A stretch of 64,000 nucleotides of DNA from an uncultured Alphaproteobacteria bacterium (GCA_902518895.1 CABYHL010000004.1:1-64000); one strand, 5' to 3'. Counted from the first letter of the stretch, positions 42,300-50,974 are shown. Numbers and translations: made by a program. The notes: generated by a model from the letters alone, not told the origin.

Positions 42300-42932
42300 A
42301 TGAATACTATAGATATTAAAACATTAAATTTTTTTGATGAATATTTACTTTTAAATAAAAAATCTGTTGTTTTAGATATTGGAGCAAATATTGGAGATGT
42401 AACAAATTTAATTCATAATAAATATAATTGTAATATTTATGCATATGAGCCAAATGTTGTCTGCTGCAATTATATGAATAAAAGGTTTGTTAATAAAAAT
42501 AAAATTAGAATAAATAATTGTGCTGTGTCAGATTTTAATGGAAACGATTATTTATATTTTCATAGAAATTCAAAAGGTAATAATGATATTAAATATATTC
42601 AAGGAGCAACATTAAGAAAAGAAAAGGACAATATTGATACTAATAAAAAGGTAGAGGTTAAAATTATAGATATAAAAGATTTGTTAGGATCATTTGATAA
42701 AATAAATCTAATTAAAATAGATATAGAAGGATCTGAATATAACATATTACCAGAAATAATAAAAAATAGAAAAAAAATTGATATTGTACTTTGTGAGATG
42801 CATGGAAATCCAGCAGGTAAAAAAATTAATGGGCAACATAAAAATAAAAACTTCACAAATGAGTATAATTTTATTGTTAACGAATTAAAAAAATTAGGAC
42901 TATACAATAATTGGTTTTATGAGTGGCATTAG
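42300..42932 (+). CDS. FkbM family methyltransferase
   Basis: VVLDIGANIGDVTNLI, IYAYEPN, NLIKIDIEGSEYNILPEI. Confidence 0.85.
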   Translation: MNTIDIKTLNFFDEYLLLNKKSVVLDIGANIGDVTNLIHNKYNCNIYAYEPNVVCCNYMNKRFVNKNKIRINNCAVSDFNGNDYLYFHRNSKGNNDIKYIQGATLRKEKDNIDTNKKVEVKIIDIKDLLGSFDKINLIKIDIEGSEYNILPEIIKNRKKIDIVLCEMHGNPAGKKINGQHKNKNFTNEYNFIVNELKKLGLYNNWFYEWH

Positions 42933-42963
42933 AAAAATGAGAGAAAATTATAGAAATAATTAA

Positions 42964-44130
42964 ATGCATAAAGATTTTTTTAAACAGATAGAAAGGTATT
43001 TGAATACCTCAGAAAATAAAAAAGTGCTTATTTTGAACGATACATATTATTCATTTAATGCAACAAACGAAAATATCCTAATAGAAGATAATATAGATAA
43101 ATTATTAAACAAAAAAAATATAAGAGTTATTAATACTTTTGATGAATTCAATAATTTAAATGACAATTTTGAAATTATAATAAACATATACTTTTCAACG
43201 AGTTTTATTAATCAGCTTGAATTTTATAATAAAATTTTAGAAATATCAGTGTTAGAAACACGTTTTATAAGTTTTCTACCATTTTTAGGTTTTGTTAACT
43301 ATGGACCGATAAATTTTAATCCTACTTTTTTTAATAATATTAATGCTGGGAAGAATTTTGCAGTCAATGACATTTCTTTCATAGATAAATATGGAAAAAT
43401 TTTGCAAATAAAAAAAGAGCATATTAATAAAATTTTTTTTCAGACGACAGAGAAAGGTAATCAATCTTTTGTTGACCATGTATATAATGAAATTAAAAAT
43501 AATTTTACTGATACTACTATATTGCTTGATATTAATATTAATAAATTAGAATCAATAAATTTTAAATATTTTATACCTGAAAGATTAGGGCATCATTTAT
43601 CAGGACATGGAAGTAAGACATGGATAGATGAAGGAGCGTTTAAAAAATTAATTGATATTATTGAAGTAAAAACAATGATTGATGTGGGTTGTGGACCAGG
43701 TGGGATGATCAAATATAGTAAGAAATTTGGTATTAAGTCAATTGGGGTTGATGGTGATAATTCTATAATTAGAGACCTTGATACTGATTTTTTTTTACAT
43801 GATTATACTAAAGGAATCTTTGAAATAGACTTCGTTTTTGATTTATGTTGGTGTGTCGAATTTTTAGAACATGTTGAAGAAAAGTATGCATCTAATTACT
43901 TCAATACGTTTGCAAAATGTAATTATGTCTTCTGCACTTTTGCGCCTAAAGGAAAAGGAGGATATCATCATGTAAATCTCCAAAATGAAGAATATTGGAT
44001 AAATATGTTCGAAAAATATAATTTTAAATATGATAAAAAAAATACAGAAAAAATTAGATTATCCTCAACAATACACAAAAACTTTGTTAGATCGTTTGGG
44101 CTTCTATTTAAAAATAAAAAAATTATTTAA
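42964..44130 (+). CDS. SAM-dependent methyltransferase domain protein
   Basis: TMIDVGCGPGGMIKYSKKFGIKSIGVDGD; DLCWCVEFLEHVEEKY. Confidence 0.75.
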   Translation: MHKDFFKQIERYLNTSENKKVLILNDTYYSFNATNENILIEDNIDKLLNKKNIRVINTFDEFNNLNDNFEIIINIYFSTSFINQLEFYNKILEISVLETRFISFLPFLGFVNYGPINFNPTFFNNINAGKNFAVNDISFIDKYGKILQIKKEHINKIFFQTTEKGNQSFVDHVYNEIKNNFTDTTILLDININKLESINFKYFIPERLGHHLSGHGSKTWIDEGAFKKLIDIIEVKTMIDVGCGPGGMIKYSKKFGIKSIGVDGDNSIIRDLDTDFFLHDYTKGIFEIDFVFDLCWCVEFLEHVEEKYASNYFNTFAKCNYVFCTFAPKGKGGYHHVNLQNEEYWINMFEKYNFKYDKKNTEKIRLSSTIHKNFVRSFGLLFKNKKII

Positions 44131-44153
44131 AATATTAGGAAATTATTAATCGA

Positions 44154-44172
44154 ACTTGGACGTACGTTTGAC
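44154..44172. repeat. Element D left arm signature
   Basis: ACTTGGACGTACGTTTGAC, 17/19 identical to 44472-44490. Confidence 0.7.
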
Positions 44173-44282
44173 TTAAAAATATTAAATATATTAACATGTT
44201 GTCAAATTAATATATAAGTAACTAGTCCTGATTTAGATACTCTAATTGCTGGGACAAAAAACAAAACGCTAAAGGAGACTAA

Positions 44283-44471
44283 ATGTTCAATTTTAAATAT
44301 TATTTAGCTAATTCTGTTAAGGATTTTATAAAAAAAAGAGAACAGAAAGAAGGACTTAAAAATATCTTTTTTAAAAAATTAGATAAAAACTTTTTTGAAC
44401 TGTCAAAAGAAGAACAAGTTCAAAGAATAGTTAAAATTTTAGAAAGTCAGGGATTTAAATTAAAAAAATAG
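44283..44471 (+). CDS. Small hypothetical protein (62 aa)
   Basis: AAAGGAG SD 5-6 nt upstream of ATG; coherent basic helical sequence. Confidence 0.6.
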   Translation: MFNFKYYLANSVKDFIKKREQKEGLKNIFFKKLDKNFFELSKEEQVQRIVKILESQGFKLKK

Positions 44472-44490
44472 ACTTGGACGTATGTTGGAC
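44472..44490. repeat. Element D right arm signature
   Basis: ACTTGGACGTATGTTGGAC; TTGGAC half-sites 11 nt apart. Confidence 0.7.
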
Positions 44491-44515
44491 ACAAGTCATT
44501 CGTCCGCTTCAAATT

Positions 44516-44563
44516 TGGAGCGGGCGAAGGGATTCGAACCCTCGACTTCAACCTTGGCAAGGT
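44516..44563 (-). repeat. tRNA-Gly 3'-half scar 1 (att)
   Basis: 48 nt identical to 50997-51044 of the intact tRNA-Gly. Confidence 0.95.
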
Positions 44564-44638
44564 AGCCAAATAGTAATGATTTGTAATTTCCTTCAAATTA
44601 TGTGAAATAATTTTAAAAAAAGTTTAGTTTTTGTAATC

Positions 44639-44660
44639 GAAGTGTCCCCCATGTGTCCCC
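44639..44660. repeat. Element C left arm signature
   Basis: GAAGTGTCCCCCATGTGTCCCC; half-sites 11 nt apart. Confidence 0.75.
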
Positions 44661-44756
44661 CAATAGAGAGATCTCTGAACTATTGAAGGCAACAATTCTG
44701 AAAGACAACAAAGGGGCATATTCTTATTGTTTTATAATCATACTTTATCCTGATTA

Positions 44757-45584
44757 CTAAATATAATTAAAATACTTCATTAACGGTTGTAAATTATTAT
44801 CTATAATTTGAACCTGTGTGTTGGATAAAATACCTTTCCATTGATTTAATGTTCCAGATCTGAAAAATTTTGAATGTTTAGATGCTTCATCAAAACCATT
44901 TGAAATTTCTTGAAATTGTAAAGTTTTGAAACTAGTATTTTTTATAATTTTATCAATATTTTTTTTATTATTTAAAATATTTTTATTTGTAATTATATTT
45001 ATAAAAGCAATAATTTTAAATATTATGTTATTTGGTTTAATTAATAGATCTTCATATCTAATAAATAAACATGGGACACTTTTGTATTCTAACCAAGATT
45101 TAATATTTAATTCCCAATTAGAAACCAATTCTCTAGCTCCATTTGCATTTGTCATTAGTTGTTTATTAAAAACAACTTGATTTATAGCTTCATCCAAATT
45201 TATTCCCAAAAAGTTACTTAATGATACAACTACATCTCTAGGATCTCTCACAATATAAATAAAACCTGCATTTACAGTTTCATTTGTAAAACTTTTATGC
45301 CTCACACTATGAGTCTTAAAAAAAAAATTATATTTAGTATTTTCATTTAATTTTTTTTGGCATAAAATAATGTTTTTTGACATCCAGTCATAATCTATCA
45401 ATCCTTTTTTTTCATAAATCTTATTTTTAAATGAAGTAAAGTTCATTTTATCTGATAACAATCTAATTTTTGATAAATCTTTTATATTGATAATATTTTT
45501 TTGTTGAAGCGCAGAAAGAATTATTGCTCTAAGCCAAGTATTGCCAGATTTAGGATACGAAGCCAAAAAAATATTTTTAAACAC
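44757..45584 (-). CDS. Sulfotransferase
   Basis: FLASYPKSGNTWLRAII (PAPS 5' loop), FIYIVRDPRDVVVSLSNF (3' loop). Confidence 0.93.
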   Translation of the reverse strand: MFKNIFLASYPKSGNTWLRAIILSALQQKNIINIKDLSKIRLLSDKMNFTSFKNKIYEKKGLIDYDWMSKNIILCQKKLNENTKYNFFFKTHSVRHKSFTNETVNAGFIYIVRDPRDVVVSLSNFLGINLDEAINQVVFNKQLMTNANGARELVSNWELNIKSWLEYKSVPCLFIRYEDLLIKPNNIIFKIIAFINIITNKNILNNKKNIDKIIKNTSFKTLQFQEISNGFDEASKHSKFFRSGTLNQWKGILSNTQVQIIDNNLQPLMKYFNYI

Positions 45585-45744
45585 TTAAAAATATTTAGGA
45601 AAGTAATTTTAATTTAATATTACAATTTTAAATATTAATTTTTTTTAATAAATATAATTAGTAATTTTAAAAATTTAAATCTGGTAACAAAGTAAGTGAT
45701 AATATTTTTTTGAAAAATTGAGACATTGAATTATTTTGATATAT

Positions 45745-45766
45745 GAAGTGTCCCTCATTTGTCCCC
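45745..45766. repeat. Element C right arm signature
   Basis: GAAGTGTCCCTCATTTGTCCCC, 20/22 identical to 44639-44660. Confidence 0.75.
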
Positions 45767-45801
45767 AGTGATTTTAAAATAATATGAAATTGGCAGTTTT
45801 C

Positions 45802-45852
45802 TGGAGCGGGCGAAGGGATTCGAACCCTCGACTTCAACCTTGGCAAGGTTGC
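45802..45852 (-). repeat. tRNA-Gly 3'-half scar 2 (att)
   Basis: 51 nt identical to 50997-51047. Confidence 0.96.
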
Positions 45853-45930
45853 CAAATACATTGTTTGTTTATTATTGACCAAATATTAAGAAAATATTTG
45901 TAATAAATAAATATATATAAATCCGAAGAA

Positions 45931-45949
45931 CTACTTGGGGGCTACTTAA
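45931..45949. repeat. Element B left arm signature
   Basis: CTACTTGGGGGCTACTTAA; CTACTT half-sites 11 nt apart. Confidence 0.65.
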
Positions 45950-46036
45950 AAATACTTTTTTCTATATAATATTAAATATTACACTTTTTTATAATTATTT
46001 GATTTGATAGATTTTAATAAATATCAAGGAGGTAAA

Positions 46037-46297
46037 ATGTTACAAATAATTAGTCATGAAGTAAAAAATGTTGATGAGTGGTTATCTTTTAATGATGAAA
46101 GAGTAAAAACTTTCTCAAAGTTTGCTGATAATATTGTAGATTTTGTAGATACCGAAAATTCGAATCACGTTTCAATATGCTTTAATGTTTTAGATGAAGA
46201 AGAAATGGACAAAGTACTTAGTTCAGATGAAGTGAAAAATGAGGCTGAAAAGCATGGTGTTGTTTTTGATACTATGAAAAGATTTATTCAAAAATAA
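46037..46297 (+). CDS. Small hypothetical protein (86 aa)
   Basis: AAGGAGG SD just upstream of ATG 46037; MLQIISHEVKNVDEWLSFNDERVKTFSKFADN... Confidence 0.75.
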   Translation: MLQIISHEVKNVDEWLSFNDERVKTFSKFADNIVDFVDTENSNHVSICFNVLDEEEMDKVLSSDEVKNEAEKHGVVFDTMKRFIQK

Positions 46298-46319
46298 ATA
46301 TAAAAAATTAACTTATTGG

Positions 46320-46338
46320 CTACGCAAGGGCTACTTAA
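46320..46338. repeat. Element B right arm signature
   Basis: CTACGCAAGGGCTACTTAA, 15/19 identical to 45931-45949. Confidence 0.6.
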
Positions 46339-46381
46339 CGATTTCTTCGTCGCTTCAAGTTTTAATATTCGGGAGAATACT

Positions 46382-46432
46382 TGGAGCGGGCGAAGGGATT
46401 CGAACCCTCGACTTCAACCTTGGCAAGGTTGC
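46382..46432 (-). repeat. tRNA-Gly 3'-half scar 3 (att)
   Basis: 51 nt identical to 50997-51047. Confidence 0.96.
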
Positions 46433-46497
46433 CATGTACAATTGAGATCGGCCTTTTCCTAGAGAAACTATATCATAAAAATTTAATTCTTTTTTTT

Positions 46498-46519
46498 ATT
46501 GGAGCGTAAGAGGAGCGTT
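46498..46519. repeat. Element A left arm signature
   Basis: ATTGGAGCGTAAGAGGAGCGTT; GGAGCGT half-sites 11 nt apart. Confidence 0.75.
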
Positions 46520-46520
46520 C

Positions 46521-46700
46521 ACCACAGTTACCACAGTTAAAAAAAATTACTGTGGGTCTATTTTTTCAATGATTACTTGAGTTTTTTAACAGTTCACCAC
46601 AGACCACAGTTCTTTTCGTAAATTAAGGGTAAAAATATACTTTTATGATTTACGTTATTTAATTTTAACAAAAACAGCCGTTGTAACTGTGGTCTGTGGT
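46521..46700. repeat. CCACAG repeat cluster with 16-nt perfect inverted repeat
   Basis: ACCACAGTT x2 (46521-46538); ACCACAGACCACAGTT (46596-46611) and its exact reverse complement (46685-46700). Confidence 0.9.
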
Positions 46701-46712
46701 TCTTGAACTTTG

Positions 46713-46751
46713 CCAGAACCCTTAACAATGTCGTAGGTTGGTGGTAGGATA
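46713..46751 (+). promoter_or_regulatory. Shared 39-nt upstream box, copy 1
   Basis: CCAGAACCCTTAACAATGTCGTAGGTTGGTGGTAGGATA just before ATG 46757; second copy at 48287. Confidence 0.65.
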
Positions 46752-46756
46752 TTAAA

Positions 46757-47221
46757 ATGTTCAGACTGTTAGTAGTTTTCTTAAGTATTATCTTGTTCGC
46801 TACTAATTTATTTGCAAATAATATTTTCTTCAAAATAAAGGATATCATATTTCAACAAGTTAGTTTTGCTTGTGAAACTCAATACTCATGGTCTCACACT
46901 GGAATGAACCCAAATTCAAGATATAATTTTATAATTAAATTACACAATAAAGAATCAAATAGAATTATTAAATTTGAGGAGATTATTCAAAATGAAAAAG
47001 AGCCAATAGATTATCTTAAAGCTAAATATTTTAAATTCAAACTTATGAATAGCGACGATAATGAATTTTTAATACTAGTTAATGATTTAATTTACTCAAA
47101 AGAAACGTATTTAAAAATTAATAGAATTAATGGAAAATTGTGGGCAAAAGGCGAAGATAAATGGCTTTCTGTTGGTGAATGTAAAAGGGGGGCTTTTAGT
47201 GTATCTAAACAAAAATTTTAG
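46757..47221 (+). CDS. Secreted hypothetical protein
   Basis: Signal peptide MFRLLVVFLSIILFATNLFANN; preceded by the shared box. Confidence 0.75.
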   Translation: MFRLLVVFLSIILFATNLFANNIFFKIKDIIFQQVSFACETQYSWSHTGMNPNSRYNFIIKLHNKESNRIIKFEEIIQNEKEPIDYLKAKYFKFKLMNSDDNEFLILVNDLIYSKETYLKINRINGKLWAKGEDKWLSVGECKRGAFSVSKQKF

Positions 47222-47245
47222 TATGAATTATTGGGTAATAAATAA

Positions 47246-48178
47246 ATGACTAAAAAAAAAGAAAAAATACAAACCAAAAATTGGATTTATTTAGGTGAAG
47301 TAAAGAATGGGAAGCCTCATGGAAAAGGAAAAATGGTCACTGATTACAATGATGGCGCTGGTAAGGATATTTATATTGGAGAATTTAAGAATGGTAAATT
47401 TCACGGAAAAGGTAAATTTGAATTTGAAGCTAGTGGAGAAAAATATGTTGGTATTTGGAAAAATGGTATTGGTATATCTGGCAAGAGTGTTTCGTCTTTA
47501 TCTTTTAATTATGAAGGAGAGTGGGATAAAGAGTACATAGGAGTGCCCAATGGAAAAGGAATAAGAAAATTTTCAGATGGTACAATAGAGGAAGGGGTTT
47601 TTCATTTTGGTAAGTTGATAAGAGGAAAAAAAAGATACAAAGATGGTAGTGAAGAAATTGGGGAATGGAAAATTAGAGATGGGGAAGATGCAATAATATA
47701 TTCGTATTCTTTTTTTATTGATAAGAAAAAGAAACACAAAATCCAGTTTCATGGTGAATTTGTAAATGGCAAGAAAAAAATTTTATTTGGTGAGGGTGTA
47801 AGAATAGAGACTAAAAAATCAAAACCAACTTTGTACCTTATTAGTATTGGTAGGTTTAAGAATGGCAAAATAGAAGGTGACGGCAGAAAGATACAATATA
47901 AAGATTTGCAATTAAAAAAACCGATTTGGTTTTATAATGGTAAATTTAAAAATAATATAGAAAATGGTGAAGGAACTTCAATTCAAACACCTTTTAATCA
48001 ACTAGATAAATTAAAAATGAAAGATGGAAAAATAGTAAAAATAAAAACTTTCAGATTAAATGAAGAACAAATTAAAGAATTTTATGAAGAATACTATGAT
48101 CAGGCTATAAATCTTCTTAGCTATGAAAAATATAAATATAATCAATTACCGAAGGAATTAAGAAAATTGATTAATTAA
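47246..48178 (+). CDS. MORN-repeat protein, no signal peptide
   Basis: Repeated YxGEFKNGKFHGKGKFE-type units. Confidence 0.85.
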   Translation: MTKKKEKIQTKNWIYLGEVKNGKPHGKGKMVTDYNDGAGKDIYIGEFKNGKFHGKGKFEFEASGEKYVGIWKNGIGISGKSVSSLSFNYEGEWDKEYIGVPNGKGIRKFSDGTIEEGVFHFGKLIRGKKRYKDGSEEIGEWKIRDGEDAIIYSYSFFIDKKKKHKIQFHGEFVNGKKKILFGEGVRIETKKSKPTLYLISIGRFKNGKIEGDGRKIQYKDLQLKKPIWFYNGKFKNNIENGEGTSIQTPFNQLDKLKMKDGKIVKIKTFRLNEEQIKEFYEEYYDQAINLLSYEKYKYNQLPKELRKLIN

Positions 48179-48286
48179 AACAAGATAGCGTTTGCTAAAA
48201 TATACAAGGCTGTAAGTACACAGAAAATCAGTACTAGGTATCTGATAATAAACATAATTTAATATAATAAAAAATAGTTACTATGA

Positions 48287-48325
48287 CCAGAACCCTTAAC
48301 AATCTTCTTAGTTGGTGATAGGATA
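48287..48325 (+). promoter_or_regulatory. Shared 39-nt upstream box, copy 2
   Basis: CCAGAACCCTTAACAATCTTCTTAGTTGGTGATAGGATA, just before ATG 48339. Confidence 0.65.
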
Positions 48326-48338
48326 GATATAATTATTT

Positions 48339-50588
48339 ATGAATTTGAATATTAAAGCTATCAATTTAATTTTCTTGATATTTATATTTATCAGTCTTTT
48401 CAGTATAAAAAATATTATTAATGCTTCAGAATGTAAAATAAATGGTAATGTTGTAGAAACAGATGACACTTGTATAGGTGAAATTAAAAATACAAATTCT
48501 TCTGTTTTTGGAAAATTTGAAAACAAGCAATTGAATGGATTAATAGAAGCAAAATTTGCTAATGATTCTATTTATGTTGGAGGCTCAAAAAATTCTAAAC
48601 TTGAAGGATATGGTTTTAGAAAATATCCAAATGGGGATGAATTTATTGGAGATTTTAAAAATGATATTTTCAGAGAAGGTATACAAAATGAAAACACTGG
48701 TTTTATAAATTATTTTAAATTGGACGAAGAAGGGAAATTTCAAGGCTTTCACGCTATACTATATCCAAATAATGAAAGAATATATATTGGAGAAATAAAG
48801 AATCAACTAATCGATGGAGAGGGTTTTGCCTACAATCTTCTAGACAATGAATTAGGTGATAAAGATAGTTATGAAATAGGAATATTTAAAAACGGAAAGC
48901 TAAAGACTGATTATTCAAAAAGTCTTCCTAAATGCAAATTCGATAAAAATAGCTCTATAGAATCAAATGAAAGATGTTTTGGTGATAAAAAATTTGCAAA
49001 TATCAGAAGTGTAGGACTATTTATAAATAAAAATTTGTCATTAGGCTTTGAGATATTTGATAATGGGTTTTTAAGCTTAGGTCAATTTAAACCTAGACAA
49101 AAGGGCTATAGTTCAGGCCTTCATGGAGTAGGTTCATTTATACAAGCTAATAGAAAACAAATTCAATTTGGTAAGTTTCATTATGGTGATAGACATGGCT
49201 ATACAGTAATTATTGATGAAAGAAGGGGTTATAGTTATTTTGGAGAAATATATAAAAATAGGAAGAACGGTTTTGGTTTTGAGCGTGATAACGAATATCA
49301 CGAATACTTGGGTATCTTTAAAGATGATTATTTAGATGGCTATGGTGAAAAATATTTAATCAAAGAAAACATAAGGTACAAAGGCACGTTTAAAAAAAAT
49401 ATTTTAGATGGTGTTGGAACCTATGAGAATAATGATATTGTTTATTATGGAGAATTTAAAGATAATATCTTTAATGGTTTAGGAAAGTTAACTGATAAAC
49501 AAAAATCAAAGAAGGTTGGTTTTTTTAATAATGGTAATTTTGAAACTAATTATAATTTTTGTGTTTCTAAAGATACGTTAGGTTATAATAAAATTATTTA
49601 TGGAAAAAAAAGTTGTGGATCTCAAAATTTTGATACTGCTTCAATTGATGATTTTTTAAATCAAAAAACGAATTTTTTTAACTACGATAATTGGAATGCT
49701 GAATATTATACCAATCGAAAAAAACCGTATTTTGCTCGAGAAGATATGGAAGAGTGTAAAATTGTAAACAACTTCGTGGATAGTTTTGATAAGTGTTATG
49801 GAACTATAATGGAGGAAGGAAGAGAATTCTCTGGAGTTTTTATTAATGGAAAGAAAAATGGCTTTGGATATTATGTTGTACTTTATGGAGAAGAAGAGGG
49901 AGATAAATTTGAAGGAAATTGGGTTGATGACTTAAAAAATGGTTGGGGTAAATATACAACAGCACAGGGAGCAAATACAATTGCTAAGTATATTGATGGA
50001 ATTTTTCAAACAAATTTTTTTTTATATAATGGTGGTCCGGCTAAATATGAAAATGATCAAATAGTTTTTTTAGATGAAAATGAAGGTTCAAACGAAGAGG
50101 AGATTGATGACTGGTTTGGGTATCTACCATGTGAATTGAAAGACAATATAGTAATAACACTTAAAGAGTGTAAGGTAAAAAAATTAGTTGTTGGTGATAC
50201 TGAATTTACGGGAATTTATTACAATGCTATGAGAAATGGATATGGTGAACTACTAGCTGGTGAGAAAAAAGATACTAAGTATAAAGGCAACTTTGTAGAT
50301 AATAAATTTGAAGGTGATGGGATTTTAATTTATCCCGACAAACAGACTTATATTGGTAATTTTAAAAATAATAACTTTAATGGTCAGGGTGCTATGTATT
50401 ATCCTGATGGAACAACTTATTATGGAAATTTTATTAAAGGATGGCAAACTGGTAAAGGCAAATTAGTTTACAGAAATGGTGATATAGTTGAAGGTGAGTT
50501 CTTAAATGGAAATATAATAGGAAATTTTTACTTTAACGATAAGTTAGCAAAATTAGTTGATGGAGTAATAGTTTTAATCAATGAATAA
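48339..50588 (+). CDS. Large MORN-repeat protein with N-terminal signal/anchor
   Basis: N-terminal hydrophobic segment; many units such as YIGNFKNNNFNGQGAMYYPDGTTYYGNF. Confidence 0.9.
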   Translation: MNLNIKAINLIFLIFIFISLFSIKNIINASECKINGNVVETDDTCIGEIKNTNSSVFGKFENKQLNGLIEAKFANDSIYVGGSKNSKLEGYGFRKYPNGDEFIGDFKNDIFREGIQNENTGFINYFKLDEEGKFQGFHAILYPNNERIYIGEIKNQLIDGEGFAYNLLDNELGDKDSYEIGIFKNGKLKTDYSKSLPKCKFDKNSSIESNERCFGDKKFANIRSVGLFINKNLSLGFEIFDNGFLSLGQFKPRQKGYSSGLHGVGSFIQANRKQIQFGKFHYGDRHGYTVIIDERRGYSYFGEIYKNRKNGFGFERDNEYHEYLGIFKDDYLDGYGEKYLIKENIRYKGTFKKNILDGVGTYENNDIVYYGEFKDNIFNGLGKLTDKQKSKKVGFFNNGNFETNYNFCVSKDTLGYNKIIYGKKSCGSQNFDTASIDDFLNQKTNFFNYDNWNAEYYTNRKKPYFAREDMEECKIVNNFVDSFDKCYGTIMEEGREFSGVFINGKKNGFGYYVVLYGEEEGDKFEGNWVDDLKNGWGKYTTAQGANTIAKYIDGIFQTNFFLYNGGPAKYENDQIVFLDENEGSNEEEIDDWFGYLPCELKDNIVITLKECKVKKLVVGDTEFTGIYYNAMRNGYGELLAGEKKDTKYKGNFVDNKFEGDGILIYPDKQTYIGNFKNNNFNGQGAMYYPDGTTYYGNFIKGWQTGKGKLVYRNGDIVEGEFLNGNIIGNFYFNDKLAKLVDGVIVLINE

Positions 50589-50920
50589 AACGGGCTAATG
50601 ATAGGCCTTACCACTAACCCGGTCAGCCTATACGCTAATTGAAGCTGTGAACAATGATATTCTTCGTTCTTCCACTGCTTTTTCTTTTTATGTTTATCCT
50701 CATTGATGTAACGTTTAAAAAGATCGCCAAGTGTTACTTTGGAAGCTGTTGAATAGTCCGAGTAATCCCCTCGATCTAATTTTGTTTCCATGGACCTAGA
50801 CCACCTTTTGGCTTCGGTTCGAGTCATGAAAGATTTAGTTATTGTCTTTATACCTAATCGCCTTATGCGAACTTGGTAACTAGTTTTGTTTAAGTATTTA
50901 CGCTTTTGAATAGTAGCCAT
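50586..50920 (-). pseudogene. Truncated tyrosine integrase (N-terminal part only)
   Basis: MATIQKRKYLNKTSYQVRIRRLGIKTITKSFMTRTEAKRWSRSMETKLDRGDYSD... ; adjacent to tRNA; no catalytic domain; the track ORF's tail (to 50528) reads antisense through the MORN gene. Confidence 0.8.
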
Positions 50921-50952
50921 AATTTCTCACTTTCTAGGAAAAGCTTGGCTCT

Positions 50953-50974
50953 ATTGGATCGTAAGTGGAGCGTT
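50953..50974. repeat. Element A right arm signature
   Basis: ATTGGATCGTAAGTGGAGCGTT, 20/22 identical to 46498-46519. Confidence 0.75.

Larger units (their letters stand above)
44173..44515. mobile_element. Inferred element D remnant (oldest), cargo 62-aa ORF
   Basis: Lies between the two D signatures and ends at tRNA scar 1; distal tRNA scar missing. Confidence 0.4.
44564..45801. mobile_element. Inferred element C, cargo sulfotransferase
   Basis: Bounded by tRNA scars 1 and 2; matched signatures at 44639-44660 and 45745-45766. Confidence 0.65.
45853..46381. mobile_element. Inferred element B, cargo one 86-aa ORF
   Basis: Bounded by tRNA scars 2 and 3; matched signatures at 45931-45949 and 46320-46338. 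Confidence 0.6.

Noticed and set aside
42599-42907. 102-aa minus-strand ORF
   Set aside because: Antisense to the FkbM methyltransferase; hydrophobic translation expected from AT-rich antisense.
45667-45882. 71-aa ORF containing TLPRLKSRVRIPSPAP
   Set aside because: This peptide is the translation of the tRNA-Gly scar, a common annotation artefact.
44516-46432. CRISPR-like interpretation of three ~50-nt repeats
   Set aside because: The repeats are tRNA 3' halves with spacing of about 0.5-1.3 kb, not a regular repeat-spacer array; no cas genes in the window.
46594-46848. 84-aa minus-strand ORF
   Set aside because: Runs through the CCACAG inverted repeat and antisense to a signal-peptide gene; likely spurious.
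46451-50945. Inverted pair GCCTTTTCCTAGAGAAA (46451) / TTTCTAGGAAAAGC (50931) at the element A ends
   Set aside because: Short, gapped and found by eye only; may be chance, so not claimed as terminal inverted repeats.
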